Positions 25,637 through 34,710 of a DNA stretch of 55,331 bases are shown one piece after another. This DNA comes from a bacterium (lineage in GTDB: Bacteria; Actinomycetota; Acidimicrobiia; Spongiisociales; UBA5794). Every line of letters begins with the position of its first letter. Position 1 is the first letter of the stretch. The DNA lies in NCBI GenBank assembly GCA_024228555.1, contig JAAETI010000199.1, positions 1 through 55,331 of the forward strand, read 5' to 3'. The notes under the pieces are model-generated. The model made no database searches, was not told the DNA's origin, and worked only from the letters and a program-made list of their open reading frames with translations. The translations under genes were made by a program, and so were the position numbers.

Positions 25637-28600
25637 CTAGGTAGCCGGCCAGATCCGAAGTGCAATACGACGCCCCCGCAAGTCGGCGGCTACGTACTCG
25701 ACCTCTTGACCCTCGGTGAGCGTCTCCATCTCGTCCAAGGCCTGGCCATGCACAAACACTTCGCCGTCACCTTCGGTAGGAGCCAGCATGCCCAGTCCGT
25801 GAATAGTGTCGAAAGACTTCACGATTCCGCGTTCATGGTGTTTGGCTGCGGCTGCGGGGAGATAGGAGATACGTCCCACGGTGAGAGCAAGCAGCAACGC
25901 TATCGCCAGCAGCAGGAGCGGTAGGCCGAGCCCAGACAACGATGAGATGCCGCTGCCGGAGGCGGCGACAACTGCTCTGGGGATGGCGGCAGCAAACCCC
26001 TCGTCATCCTCCGCCGGGGGCTCCCATAGTGCGCTGGTGGCAACGACCACTTCGACCCGAGGGCTGTCATCGATCCCCGGGACCACAACAGTCTCGGCCG
26101 CGATCACGGTGAGCACAACAGTGGCAGTGGACTCCTCGCCGAGCGCATCGGTCGCCACGTAAATGAACTTGTCTCCACCAACGAATCCTTCGTCTGGTTG
26201 ATACGTGAAGGAACCATCGCTGTTGAGAACGAGTACCCCGTGGTCTGGATCAGACACAACAGAAACCGACAGTTCCTCGTTGTCGGGGTCCGAGTCGTTT
26301 CGAAGCACGCCAGGAGTATCGACAGTCAGAATTTCGCCCTCATCCAATTCATACTCGTCTGGCGAGGCAGTTGGCGGATTGTTCTCGGTGCGGATCTCGA
26401 TTGTGACGATCGCCTCGGCTTCAAATTCACCGTCGCTGACCATGAAGGTGAACGTGTCGCCGTCATCGCCACCTTCGGTGAGATATACCCGATCCGGTCC
26501 TTCCCCTTCGAGGACACCAAAGACTGGTTCATCCAGGATCGTGTATTCGAGTTCATCCCCGTCCGGATCCTCGGCGATCAGGATCAAAGGTGTCTCTTGA
26601 TCAACGAACGCGATGAACTCGAAGTCGGTTGCCGTTGGCGGCCGGTTGGTGTCATCCACCCGCCATTGGAACGACACCTTGTTCGACTTGACCGGCTTGC
26701 CGTTGTCCGTCGCAGTAACTGTCACCGTATAGGGAGAGGCCGCCGCCGCTTCGTAATCGACCGCACCTGAGATCACACCCGAGGACGGGTTGATCGAAAG
26801 ACCGCCGGGCAGACCGCTGGCGGAGAACTGCAGCGAATCCGTGTCATCTGGATCGCTGGCCGCAACCTTCAGCGAGACCGAATCCCCTTCGGCCGAGCGC
26901 TGGTCGGCAAGGCTCGTGACCTCGGGCGCAGCGTTGATTTTGGGAACGACAATGGTCACGAGTTGTGTGTCCGACAGTCGAGGCGACCCGGAGTCGGAGA
27001 CACCAACGTTTATCCGGTAGGTAGCGGCGTGCTGATCTTCGGTCGGCTTCCAGGTGAATCTCCCCGTATCGGGATCGATCGCGGCGCCTGTTGGAACGGG
27101 GTCGATGCCGTCGGCTAGCCAGTAATTGAGCGTATCTGCGCTATCGGCATCGGTGGCGGTTGCGGTGAACGTCACCGGGTCCCCGCTCTCCGGATTCTGA
27201 TCCGCAATCTGGCCGAGTACCGGGGCGTGATTGCCCCTCGTGACCTGCCATGCGAAGGTCTTGACGGTCTTGGCTTGCGGCGTACCGTTGTCCCTCACAG
27301 TCATAGTCGCCGTTCCGGTGCCTTGCGATGCCCCAGTCGGGATAGTGCCGCTGATCAGGCCCGAAGTCCGGTTGATTGCAACCCCAGGGGGCATACCGGT
27401 TGCCGCAAACGTCAGAGCGTTGGGAGGAATATCGGCGTCGATTGCCACAACGGGGTACGACATCGTGTCACCGGCACCCAACGCCTGATCGGGGATGTAT
27501 GCCACCTCAGGAGGGGCATTCACCTCAACAACAGTGACGTTGAACGACCGGACTACCGAGGCAGGCGGGCTTGCCGAATCCTTGACCTTGACCTTGAACC
27601 CGTAGGTACCGGGCCCATTCGACTCAGTGGGGGTCCACTTGATCACGCCGCTCGAGTTGATCGTTGCGCCGGACGGCGAACTGGTCAGGCTGTAGTTGAG
27701 CGAATCACCCGGCAGATCTGGATCGTCGGCATCGACCACGATTTGGAGGGCTACCTCCTCCTCGGCCGTTGCGTTGGCGATCGCCGACATCGTCGGGGAA
27801 CGATTCAGATCATCGATCGACCATATGAAGGACTCGGTATCTTCACCACCCTCCCCATCGGCGACCTTCACCACAGTCGTATATGGCGAGGCAGCGGCAG
27901 TCGTGTAGCCGAGGGTTCCGGAAACAGACCCGGTGTTCGTGTTGATGGAGATACCCGGGGGCAAACCGCTGGCGCTGAAGCTCAGATCGTCATCGTTGGG
28001 ATCAGTCGCAGCAACCCTGAAGCTGACCGAATCTGCCTCCGTGTCGTTGCGGTCGGGCAATGAGGTCGTGATCGTGGGACTGGCGTTACTGGACAGCGCT
28101 ACCTGGACGTTGTCGACGTAGAAGTACCCGCCAAACTCACCGTTGCCAAAGAAGCCGAGCTTGAGAGAAGAGCCAGCATATGCGGACACATCGATGCTCT
28201 GCGCAACGTTGCCGGAGTCGCTGGTATTGAGTTGATAGGTCCTGAGCGTGTTCCACGACCAACCGTCGGTGGAAGCTCGCACCATCATCGTGCCATTGCC
28301 GTCACCGTCGTACTGGCGGCGGAATGAGAACGTGAGAGTTGCGGCAGTCGATCCCGTCAGGTCAACGTCACGGAAAGCACCCCGTCCCGCTACATCGCCG
28401 GGCCCGATCCTGAGGCAATTACTGGCCGCACAACGTGAATTCGACACGACCTGAAACTCACCGGTCGTTGGTCCGTTGGTCAATGGCACTTCCAGCCAGC
28501 TGCCACCCCAGGACACCGAACCATCGTTTCCCGAGTAGCTGACCGAGCTGAACTCGTCACGGACGTAGCCGTTCGAGCCTGCTTGAGCTGGGACCAGGAC

Positions 28601-28654
28601 AGCCAAGAACAGCACCGTTGTGAGGGCGAGAGCGGTCGCGCGGAGCACGATCAT
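25637..28654 (-). CDS. Large surface protein: cadherin/He_PIG-like repeats, one helix, cytoplasmic cold-shock-like domain
   Basis: A 1005-residue type I membrane protein. A signal peptide (cleavage near AQA, residue 25) is followed by a beta-sandwich of about 165 residues. Next come repeated Ig/cadherin-like units with recurrent DPDxDxLxF..GLPPGISI..TGxIsG patterns (about residues 193-690), then Cadherin_5/VCBS-like units ending QPDEGFVGGDKFIYVATDAL. One helix (about residues 908-928) precedes a 64-residue tail, RGIVKSFDTIHGLGMLAP...VFVHG, that matches the cold-shock domain. RNP1 aromatics are replaced (GLGML for GFGFI), while VFVH of RNP2 is kept. The start ATG overlaps the histidine kinase stop (ATGA, 28651-28654). 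Confidence 0.9.
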   Translation of the reverse strand: MIVLRATALALTTVLFLAVLVPAQAGSNGYVRDEFSSVSYSGNDGSVSWGGSWLEVPLTNGPTTGEFQVVSNSRCAASNCLRIGPGDVAGRGAFRDVDLTGSTAATLTFSFRRQYDGDGNGTMMVRASTDGWSWNTLRTYQLNTSDSGNVAQSIDVSAYAGSSLKLGFFGNGEFGGYFYVDNVQVALSSNASPTITTSLPDRNDTEADSVSFRVAATDPNDDDLSFSASGLPPGISINTNTGSVSGTLGYTTAAASPYTTVVKVADGEGGEDTESFIWSIDDLNRSPTMSAIANATAEEEVALQIVVDADDPDLPGDSLNYSLTSSPSGATINSSGVIKWTPTESNGPGTYGFKVKVKDSASPPASVVRSFNVTVVEVNAPPEVAYIPDQALGAGDTMSYPVVAIDADIPPNALTFAATGMPPGVAINRTSGLISGTIPTGASQGTGTATMTVRDNGTPQAKTVKTFAWQVTRGNHAPVLGQIADQNPESGDPVTFTATATDADSADTLNYWLADGIDPVPTGAAIDPDTGRFTWKPTEDQHAATYRINVGVSDSGSPRLSDTQLVTIVVPKINAAPEVTSLADQRSAEGDSVSLKVAASDPDDTDSLQFSASGLPGGLSINPSSGVISGAVDYEAAAASPYTVTVTATDNGKPVKSNKVSFQWRVDDTNRPPTATDFEFIAFVDQETPLILIAEDPDGDELEYTILDEPVFGVLEGEGPDRVYLTEGGDDGDTFTFMVSDGEFEAEAIVTIEIRTENNPPTASPDEYELDEGEILTVDTPGVLRNDSDPDNEELSVSVVSDPDHGVLVLNSDGSFTYQPDEGFVGGDKFIYVATDALGEESTATVVLTVIAAETVVVPGIDDSPRVEVVVATSALWEPPAEDDEGFAAAIPRAVVAASGSGISSLSGLGLPLLLLAIALLLALTVGRISYLPAAAAKHHERGIVKSFDTIHGLGMLAPTEGDGEVFVHGQALDEMETLTEGQEVEYVAADLRGRRIALRIWPAT

Positions 28655-30033
28655 TCCGGAGCCGCAGCAAGCAGTTCGTCGTCGACGTCAGCTGGAGGAC
28701 TGCCCTGCACCATTGGGAGCGACAGGACAAACCCGGTCCGGCCCGGCACCCTGTCGTATTCGAGGTTGCCCTCCATCGAGTTCGCCAACAGGTGGGCAAC
28801 GGCTAAACCGAGTCCGACTGATCCGGCAGTGAGCGGCGCGTCTCCCTGATGCACAAAGCGTGAGAACAGACGGGACTCAACGTTCTCCGGCACGCCCGGC
28901 CCGTCGTCTTCCACCGACACGACATAGTTGTTGCCTGCGACATCGCCGTAGACACGGATGGTATCGCCACCATGTTGAATCGCGTTCGAAACTAGGTTGC
29001 GCAGGATTTGGCGGATCCGGAGCTGATCACCAAGCACGGTCCCCGGCCCGTAGGTGCCACCGATTTCAGTACCGCGGCGCCGGAACGGCGCCATCACGGT
29101 GTCTAATTCCTGTTCCACATCGACCGGCACCGACTCCATAGCGAGCGGGGCATCAGAATCGTGGGCCGCGACCAACAAGTCCTCAACCATCCTGGCCAAC
29201 TCGGCAGACTCTGTGTTGATCAGACCGACAAGGTCACCGGCAGCGGCAGGATCGACAAACCCCTGGTCAAGAAGGACCTCCGAGAACCCATAGATCGACG
29301 TAAGGGGGGTGCGGAGCTCGTGAGAGATGTTGGCGATGAACTGATCCTTGGCCCTCCCCACCGACTTCTCAGCTTCCAGCCGAGCATCGAGATGGGCCTC
29401 AGCTACTTCAATCTGGTTTCTGGTAGACATGCGATAGGCAACAATGGCGCCCAGCGGCAGTAGGAATGCCGTAAGGAACCCCGCTATCTGCGCCGCCCGG
29501 CCAACCAGATTCTGGGCATCGTCGACAGCTTTGGCGCGTTCATTCCGCTCAACCGTCACAACTCCGGCAAGCTCCTCAGCGGCAGGGACCAGCGTGGTAA
29601 CAAGCTCCTGTGATGCAGCGGTCGGTTCCCCCGCAATAGCAAGGTTGATGACGTCGGAGGCTGCCTCCTCCCACGCCCAGAAAGCGGGAGTCAGCGCGTT
29701 TGACGTCTCTTCGTCAAGAGAATCAAAGCGGGACATGAGAGCCGCAATGGCTCGCTCGACTTCGGTAGCAGCAGCAGCGACGGAGTCATCGCTTGCGGTT
29801 CCGAGTTCTCTGTCCTGTGCGAGCAGGACGAGCTGACCGATCGATTTCATCGCAACGTCTTGTGCCACCAACGTCATATCGGCGGTGTGCAGAGCGGCAG
29901 CCTCTTCGAGAGTCTCGCCCGCATTACGAGAATTCGTAAATGCCAGCGCCGCAAACGCGAGTATGAGACCACCAACAATGGCAGCCCCGATCCAACCAAG
30001 CACACGCGACTGGTTTTCTGGTGTCGTAGCCAT
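28651..30033 (-). CDS. Membrane sensor histidine kinase
   Basis: A 460-residue kinase. Helix 1 spans residues 12-33, a helical extracytoplasmic sensor of about 145 residues resembles a four-helix-bundle ligand domain, and helix 2 spans about 181-201. The HisKA H-box is FIANISHELRTPLTSIYGF (His238). The N-box has NLVSNAIQHGG, G1 is EDDGPGVP and G2 is GSVGLGLAVAH. No response regulator gene is adjacent, so it is an orphan. Its stop overlaps the start of the large surface protein by 4 nt, which implies joint translation and a shared task, perhaps sensing contact or envelope state. Confidence 0.92.
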   Translation of the reverse strand: MATTPENQSRVLGWIGAAIVGGLILAFAALAFTNSRNAGETLEEAAALHTADMTLVAQDVAMKSIGQLVLLAQDRELGTASDDSVAAAATEVERAIAALMSRFDSLDEETSNALTPAFWAWEEAASDVINLAIAGEPTAASQELVTTLVPAAEELAGVVTVERNERAKAVDDAQNLVGRAAQIAGFLTAFLLPLGAIVAYRMSTRNQIEVAEAHLDARLEAEKSVGRAKDQFIANISHELRTPLTSIYGFSEVLLDQGFVDPAAAGDLVGLINTESAELARMVEDLLVAAHDSDAPLAMESVPVDVEQELDTVMAPFRRRGTEIGGTYGPGTVLGDQLRIRQILRNLVSNAIQHGGDTIRVYGDVAGNNYVVSVEDDGPGVPENVESRLFSRFVHQGDAPLTAGSVGLGLAVAHLLANSMEGNLEYDRVPGRTGFVLSLPMVQGSPPADVDDELLAAAPE

Positions 30034-30105
30034 ACAACTTTTCCCTTGACCTGCCGTTTATCGGCAGGGACTATCTACAGCTAAACCCACAATCACACGC
30101 CGTCC

Positions 30106-32160
30106 CTACCCCGGGAAATCAGGGTGGCCGAGGTTGTGAAGGAAGAAGGCATAGATGTCGGCGGCTTCATCGATGAGCTTGGCGGTGGGCTTGCCCAGCC
30201 CGTGACCCGCACGTTTGTCGACCCGGAGCAACGCGGGACCCGATTCCCCAACCGCATCCTGCAGTTCAGCGATGAATTTGTAGGAATGGAGCGGCACGAC
30301 ACGATCATCGGAGTCACCAGTCGCTATCAACGTCGGTGGGTACGTTGCCGGTTCCACGTTGTGAAGAGGCGAGTACTCAAAAAGGAAGTCGAAGTCCTCG
30401 TAGCTCTCCTCGGCATCGCCGTACTCGGGTTTCCAGTAGCGGCCGGCGGAGAACAGCTGATAACGGAGCATGTCGGTGACCGGCACCATGCCGACTACGG
30501 CACCGAACAGGTCCGGTCTTTGCAGCAAGCAAGCGGTAACCAGCAGACCCCCGTTGGATCGACCGTAGATGCCGAGATTCCTCGATGATGTGTACCCGGC
30601 GGTAATCAGGTGCTCAGCGGCCGCAATGAAGTCGTCGAAGACGTTCTGCTTCTTGCCGAGCATGCCGGCACGGTGCCAGTCCTTGCCGAATTCGCCGCCA
30701 CCGCGCAGATTGGCGACGGCAAAGACGCCACCCGCCTCTATGAACCCCAATCGATCCGGGGCGTACAGCGGAGTCATGCTGATATCGAAACCGCCGTACC
30801 CATAGAGAATCGTTGGCGTTGCCCCATCGGGAATGAGGTCGCTGCGGTGGGTCACAAACATCGGAATGGGTGTCCCATCGAGCGACTCGGCCCATGTCTG
30901 AATGGTGGTGAACGCATCCGGATCGAGCGATGACTCTGATCCCGAGAACAGCTCGAGCGTTTCTTGGTCAAAATCGTAGCGAAGCACTGTTGGAGGCTGG
31001 ACAAACGACTGGAAGCCGACGAACAGCTCACGATGGTTCGGCTTGCCCGAGATCTGGGTGATCGTGCCCATCGTCGGCAGCTCGAGATCCTTGAGATGCA
31101 ATCCATCGAGGTCATAGATCGCTACGACGTGATGAGCGTTGTGCAATGAGCCGGTCACCAAGGAGCCGGCGACGATTGTGGCGAATTCGAGCGGGTCCCC
31201 GCCTTCAGGGATGATCTCGCGCCACGCAGTCGGCTCCGGGTGGTCGAGGTCGATGGCAATAAGTCGACCCAGCGGTGTATCGAGGTCGGTGATCAGATAG
31301 AGCCAACCCGCATGATGACCGACTAGGTGATACTTGGCGTCGAAGCCATCGAGAAGCCGGACAAAATCGCCATCATTGCCTAGTCGCCGGTAGTAGACAC
31401 GATTGCGGGTATCGGTTCCCTGCCAAACATGCAACGTGAGCAGTTCACCATCGTCGCTGACCATTGGGTTGAACCCAAGATCTGGCGCATCTGGTCGCTC
31501 GTAGACGAGTTTGTCAGACTCCTGGTCGGTGCCTAGCTGATGCAGATAAACACGATGATGAGTACTGGGAGGTGCGTCGGGAAACTCACCGGGAGCCGGG
31601 TAGCGGCTGTAGAAGAACGAATCACCGTCCGGATGCCAGGCGAACGGTGTGAATTTGATCCAGTTCAGTTCGTCATCGAGGTGCTCCCCGGACGCAACGT
31701 CGAGAACCCTTCCAACCCGCCAATCGCTCCCCGCCTCAGCAACGGTGTAGGCCAGCAAACGCCCGTCCTTGGTGAAGGACTGGGTCATCAACGCGACGGT
31801 ACCGTCCTCTGACATCGCATTGGGGTCAAGGACAACAGAATCCCCGCCACCGTCGACCTTGCGCTTGTACAAGACCGGCTGCGCCTGCAGTCCATTGTTG
31901 TGCGAGTAGAAGTACCAGTCACCGCGCCGCACCGGCGCTGACTGCCTCGGGAAGTCCCACAATTGCTCGAATCGTTGCCGAATCCGATCGCGCTGGGGAA
32001 TGGCGCCGAGGACGGAAAGTGTCAGCTTATTCTGCTCATCGACCCAGGCTCGGGTTTCCGCTGAATCCGTCTCTTCCAACCACCGAAAGGGGTCCGAAAC
32101 GAGGGTTCCGTGATAGCTGTCAACGTCATCATCACGTCGAGATATCGGGTATTCGATCAT
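30106..32160 (-). CDS. Prolyl oligopeptidase family serine peptidase (S9A)
   Basis: A 684-residue protein from the ATG at 32160, preceded by AAGGAG six nt upstream; a longer reading from 32238 would add 26 residues without a ribosome site. The N-terminal strand DPFRWLEETDSAETRAWVDE and a seven-bladed propeller precede the alpha/beta hydrolase domain. The nucleophile is the Ser in GRSNGGLLV, the Asp lies in ATGDSDDRV and the His in RAGHGLGK. It cleaves short proline-containing peptides. No signal peptide is seen, so it is probably cytoplasmic. Confidence 0.93.
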   Translation of the reverse strand: MIEYPISRRDDDVDSYHGTLVSDPFRWLEETDSAETRAWVDEQNKLTLSVLGAIPQRDRIRQRFEQLWDFPRQSAPVRRGDWYFYSHNNGLQAQPVLYKRKVDGGGDSVVLDPNAMSEDGTVALMTQSFTKDGRLLAYTVAEAGSDWRVGRVLDVASGEHLDDELNWIKFTPFAWHPDGDSFFYSRYPAPGEFPDAPPSTHHRVYLHQLGTDQESDKLVYERPDAPDLGFNPMVSDDGELLTLHVWQGTDTRNRVYYRRLGNDGDFVRLLDGFDAKYHLVGHHAGWLYLITDLDTPLGRLIAIDLDHPEPTAWREIIPEGGDPLEFATIVAGSLVTGSLHNAHHVVAIYDLDGLHLKDLELPTMGTITQISGKPNHRELFVGFQSFVQPPTVLRYDFDQETLELFSGSESSLDPDAFTTIQTWAESLDGTPIPMFVTHRSDLIPDGATPTILYGYGGFDISMTPLYAPDRLGFIEAGGVFAVANLRGGGEFGKDWHRAGMLGKKQNVFDDFIAAAEHLITAGYTSSRNLGIYGRSNGGLLVTACLLQRPDLFGAVVGMVPVTDMLRYQLFSAGRYWKPEYGDAEESYEDFDFLFEYSPLHNVEPATYPPTLIATGDSDDRVVPLHSYKFIAELQDAVGESGPALLRVDKRAGHGLGKPTAKLIDEAADIYAFFLHNLGHPDFPG

Positions 32161-32275
32161 CAGAACTCCTTCGCCAACGACGTGTTGCGCAAGTCTCGAC
32201 ATAGCAATCGCAAGGACTGCAAAGCCATGAGGCCGCAAACGCCATACCGTGATCGTAAGCCCTCAGAAGGAAACA

Positions 32276-32767
32276 ATGATGTCAAACACCCATTACCAGG
32301 TCATGCCGATTGGTCGCGTTGCCATCGACAACGGCGGTTTCTCGATCGTCGTAGCCGAGCCGTACCGGCCGGCTCTGGAAGGTCTTGCGGGGTTCTCGCA
32401 CTTGAATATCCTGTGGTGGTGCCACCACCTCGATGACCCCGTCTACCGAGAGATGGTGGTCGCCGACAAGCCTTACAAAGCAGGACCAGACCAGATCGGC
32501 ATCTTCGCCACCCGGTCTCCGGCCCGGCCTAACCCGATCGCCATCACCGCGGTCCCAGTTCTCGGTTTGGACGTTGCCAGCGGGGTTGTCCAGATCGCCT
32601 ATATCGATGCCGAGCCGGACACACCGGTTCTCGATATCAAACCATATCTGCCGGCGGTTGACCGCATCAAGGAGACCACCAGCCCTGCCTGGTGTTCCGG
32701 TTGGCCATCATGGTACGAAGACTCTGCAACGTTTGACTGGGGTGCGGTGTTCGAGAACGCTCAATAG
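32276..32767 (+). CDS. TrmO/TsaA-like tRNA t6A methyltransferase family protein
   Basis: A 163-residue beta-barrel protein of the TrmO (YaeB, formerly TsaA/VirR) family. The hallmark GIFATRSPARPNPIAITAV is present, preceded by HLNILWWCHHLD and followed by DIKPYLPAVD. In E. coli TrmO methylates N6-threonylcarbamoyladenosine in tRNA with S-adenosylmethionine. Short bacterial forms like this one may have other substrates. The start is taken at ATG 32276 (AAGGAA five nt upstream); the adjacent ATG at 32279 is equally possible. Its end overlaps the convergent AraC-GyrI gene by 7 nt. Confidence 0.85.
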   Translation: MMSNTHYQVMPIGRVAIDNGGFSIVVAEPYRPALEGLAGFSHLNILWWCHHLDDPVYREMVVADKPYKAGPDQIGIFATRSPARPNPIAITAVPVLGLDVASGVVQIAYIDAEPDTPVLDIKPYLPAVDRIKETTSPAWCSGWPSWYEDSATFDWGAVFENAQ

Positions 32768-33756
32768 GCTCGGAGCGGTCTTACAGGTAGGTAGATGTCG
32801 ACGATTTCCTTGTCGGGGGAGGTCGTCGACACTCCTATCGGAAACCGCTCGAAAGGCAATCGATCATCGGGTTCGTACCCGCTGTCAGGGAGCCAGCCGC
32901 CTGCGAGCGCAAACCAGGCCTTGGAATAGTCGGTCTCGCCGAGCTCGAACCTTGCCACCGCACATTGACCTCCGGGCAACCGCATGCGACCGATTTCGCC
33001 TGCAGCGGAGGTTGCGGCCGGGACATCAATGCATGCGCTCACCCGCAGCTTCTCATCATCGGTGATGCTGGGATTGTCGTGATAGACGGCAAGCACCCAG
33101 GAGTCGTCATTGACCAGTTCCCGCGGACCCGCCCATGTCATCAGTCGACTGAAGATGTCGGCAAAGAACTCGCCGAGACCCTGGTAGCGGCCGGTGCGGC
33201 GCACATATGCGACTTCGAGACTGGGGACTTCGACCACTTGCACCGTCGTCCGTGGCAGATCCGCACATCGGATGTCCCACTTCATGGAACGCGTTTCGGG
33301 ATCCCAACCTGACTCGGCGATCCCGTAGTCCTCGCCGATGACACCAACATTCCCCAACAAGTCGCGGACGCTTTCTGCGGGCTGACGACGATGGAAACCA
33401 GTCTCCCTCCACTCAGTAGCAGTCATGCCGAACAGATCCCGGAATGACCGAGCAAATGACGATGGATTGTGGAGGCCACAGTCTCCCGCGACCTCTGTAA
33501 CGCTTCGGCTTGGCTGCTGAACCAATAGCGTCGCTGCCCGCTCGAGACGCAGTCTGTTGATGAACCGGCTGAGTGTTTCCCCCACCAGAACACCAAACAC
33601 CCGATGGAAGTGAAAAGGCGAGAAGTGGGCGACGCCGGCCAACTCGTCGAGCGTCATCTCCTCATCGAGATGCTTTTCGATATGGTCAATCACCGCGTTG
33701 ACCCGCTCGACATAGAGCGGCCGCTGCGAACTTGCCTCCACACTTGACCCTGTCAT
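32761..33756 (-). CDS. AraC-family regulator with GyrI-like domain
   Basis: A 331-residue regulator. The N-terminal double helix-turn-helix has EMTLDELAGVAHFSPFHFHR and SVTEVAGDCGLHNPSSFARS, and the C-terminal GyrI-like effector domain covers about residues 170-331 (TTVQVVEVPSLEVAYVRRTG, GRYQGLG). The long DNA-binding half plus effector module is the Rob-like class. The protein lies downstream of a decayed kinase gene and ends in a 7-nt overlap with trmO-like. No regulatory target is evident. Confidence 0.88.
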   Translation of the reverse strand: MTGSSVEASSQRPLYVERVNAVIDHIEKHLDEEMTLDELAGVAHFSPFHFHRVFGVLVGETLSRFINRLRLERAATLLVQQPSRSVTEVAGDCGLHNPSSFARSFRDLFGMTATEWRETGFHRRQPAESVRDLLGNVGVIGEDYGIAESGWDPETRSMKWDIRCADLPRTTVQVVEVPSLEVAYVRRTGRYQGLGEFFADIFSRLMTWAGPRELVNDDSWVLAVYHDNPSITDDEKLRVSACIDVPAATSAAGEIGRMRLPGGQCAVARFELGETDYSKAWFALAGGWLPDSGYEPDDRLPFERFPIGVSTTSPDKEIVDIYLPVRPLRAY

Positions 33757-33769
33757 GACCCCAGAATAG

Positions 33770-34407
33770 CTAGGGACGGCTGCCGGCTATTGGTCGGGAG
33801 AGCTGTCCGCTCTTGCGATATGAACCCGCACCGGCAACGGGCAATCGGAGCCGGAAGCAGATCCACCCATCGGTGAACTCGTAGTCGAGAGTGCCACCCA
33901 TCAGTTCGGCAAGGGTTCTCGAAACGGTCAGGCCAAGCCCAACCGAAGAAGGCTGCCCAGCGGGGTTGTGAGCCCGGTTGCACGGCTCGAATACCTTGCC
34001 AATCGAGTCGTCAGGAATCCCCTCCCCATCATCAAGAATCTCCACACAAGCCCAGTCACCCTCAGTGCTAACTCGGGCTTGTACGTTGGGCCAACATATC
34101 GCTTCGCATTGACGAGCAGGTTGTGCAGTATCTGGCGAACCCGAGCGGGATCAGCTCATCCTTTGACCGCACCAGATTCTCGAGAGCCTCGCCAGCCGCA
34201 CGGAGTTCGGTGACGTCAACTACGTGGGGGATGAACAGCTGCGGCGCGCACGTAGTGGTCCCAGACATTCGCTCTGAGCATGGAGTCGCCTTCGCTAAAA
34301 CCGGGGATGCTCCTCAGGGCATCGTTGCCGGCTTCATCGCTACTCGTGTCTCCAAGTTGTTCAGCCATCGCTCCAGCGCACTGGCTGCGGCGATGCCAAT
34401 CTGCCAA
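33770..34407 (-). pseudogene. Decayed PAS-type sensor histidine kinase (frameshifts and loss of the phospho-acceptor domain)
   Basis: Kinase pieces occur in several minus-strand frames. A PAS-end/linker segment VVDVTELRAAGEALENLVRS ends in KDELI at about 34145. In another frame DPARVRQILHNLLVNAKRYV (N-box) follows immediately. In a third, EILDDGEGIPDDSIGKVFEP (G1), then SSVGLGLTVSRTLAELMGG (G2) to 33770. The H-box region that should lie between KDELI and DPARV is missing, so the gene cannot make an active kinase. An N-terminal remnant (PGFSEGDSMLRANVWDHYV) extends to about 34400. The family resembles actinobacterial soluble PAS kinases. Confidence 0.75.
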
Positions 34408-34710
34408 ACGTTGATCAACTCACTGATTCCGTCCGCACAGCGGGCGACGGTGTTGCCCTCGACGGGCTGGTGGGAAGCACTGGGGGCGTTGTCATCCAAA
34501 CGGCCTTCGGCCGGGCAACGGACGTGTGGTCGTATGGGACGGCATACATCATCGGTGGTGCCATACCTGGTGGTGGCACCAATGCTCATGAGCATTGGTA
34601 AGATGCATCTTGCTGCGGATGAGACCAACTCGGTAGCCGCGGACTAAGCGAAGCCACTTCCCGGTAGTCGCGACAGCATGAGCACAATGGCTACCACGAA
34701 AAGGAGCCCG

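Noticed and set aside
28651-30033. A complete two-component system around the sensor kinase
   Set aside because: No response regulator gene is adjacent. The next genes are the surface protein and a prolyl oligopeptidase.
34123-34647. A 174-codon plus-strand frame in the gap before the beta-helix gene
   Set aside because: It is antisense to recognisable histidine kinase pieces and has no domain of its own.
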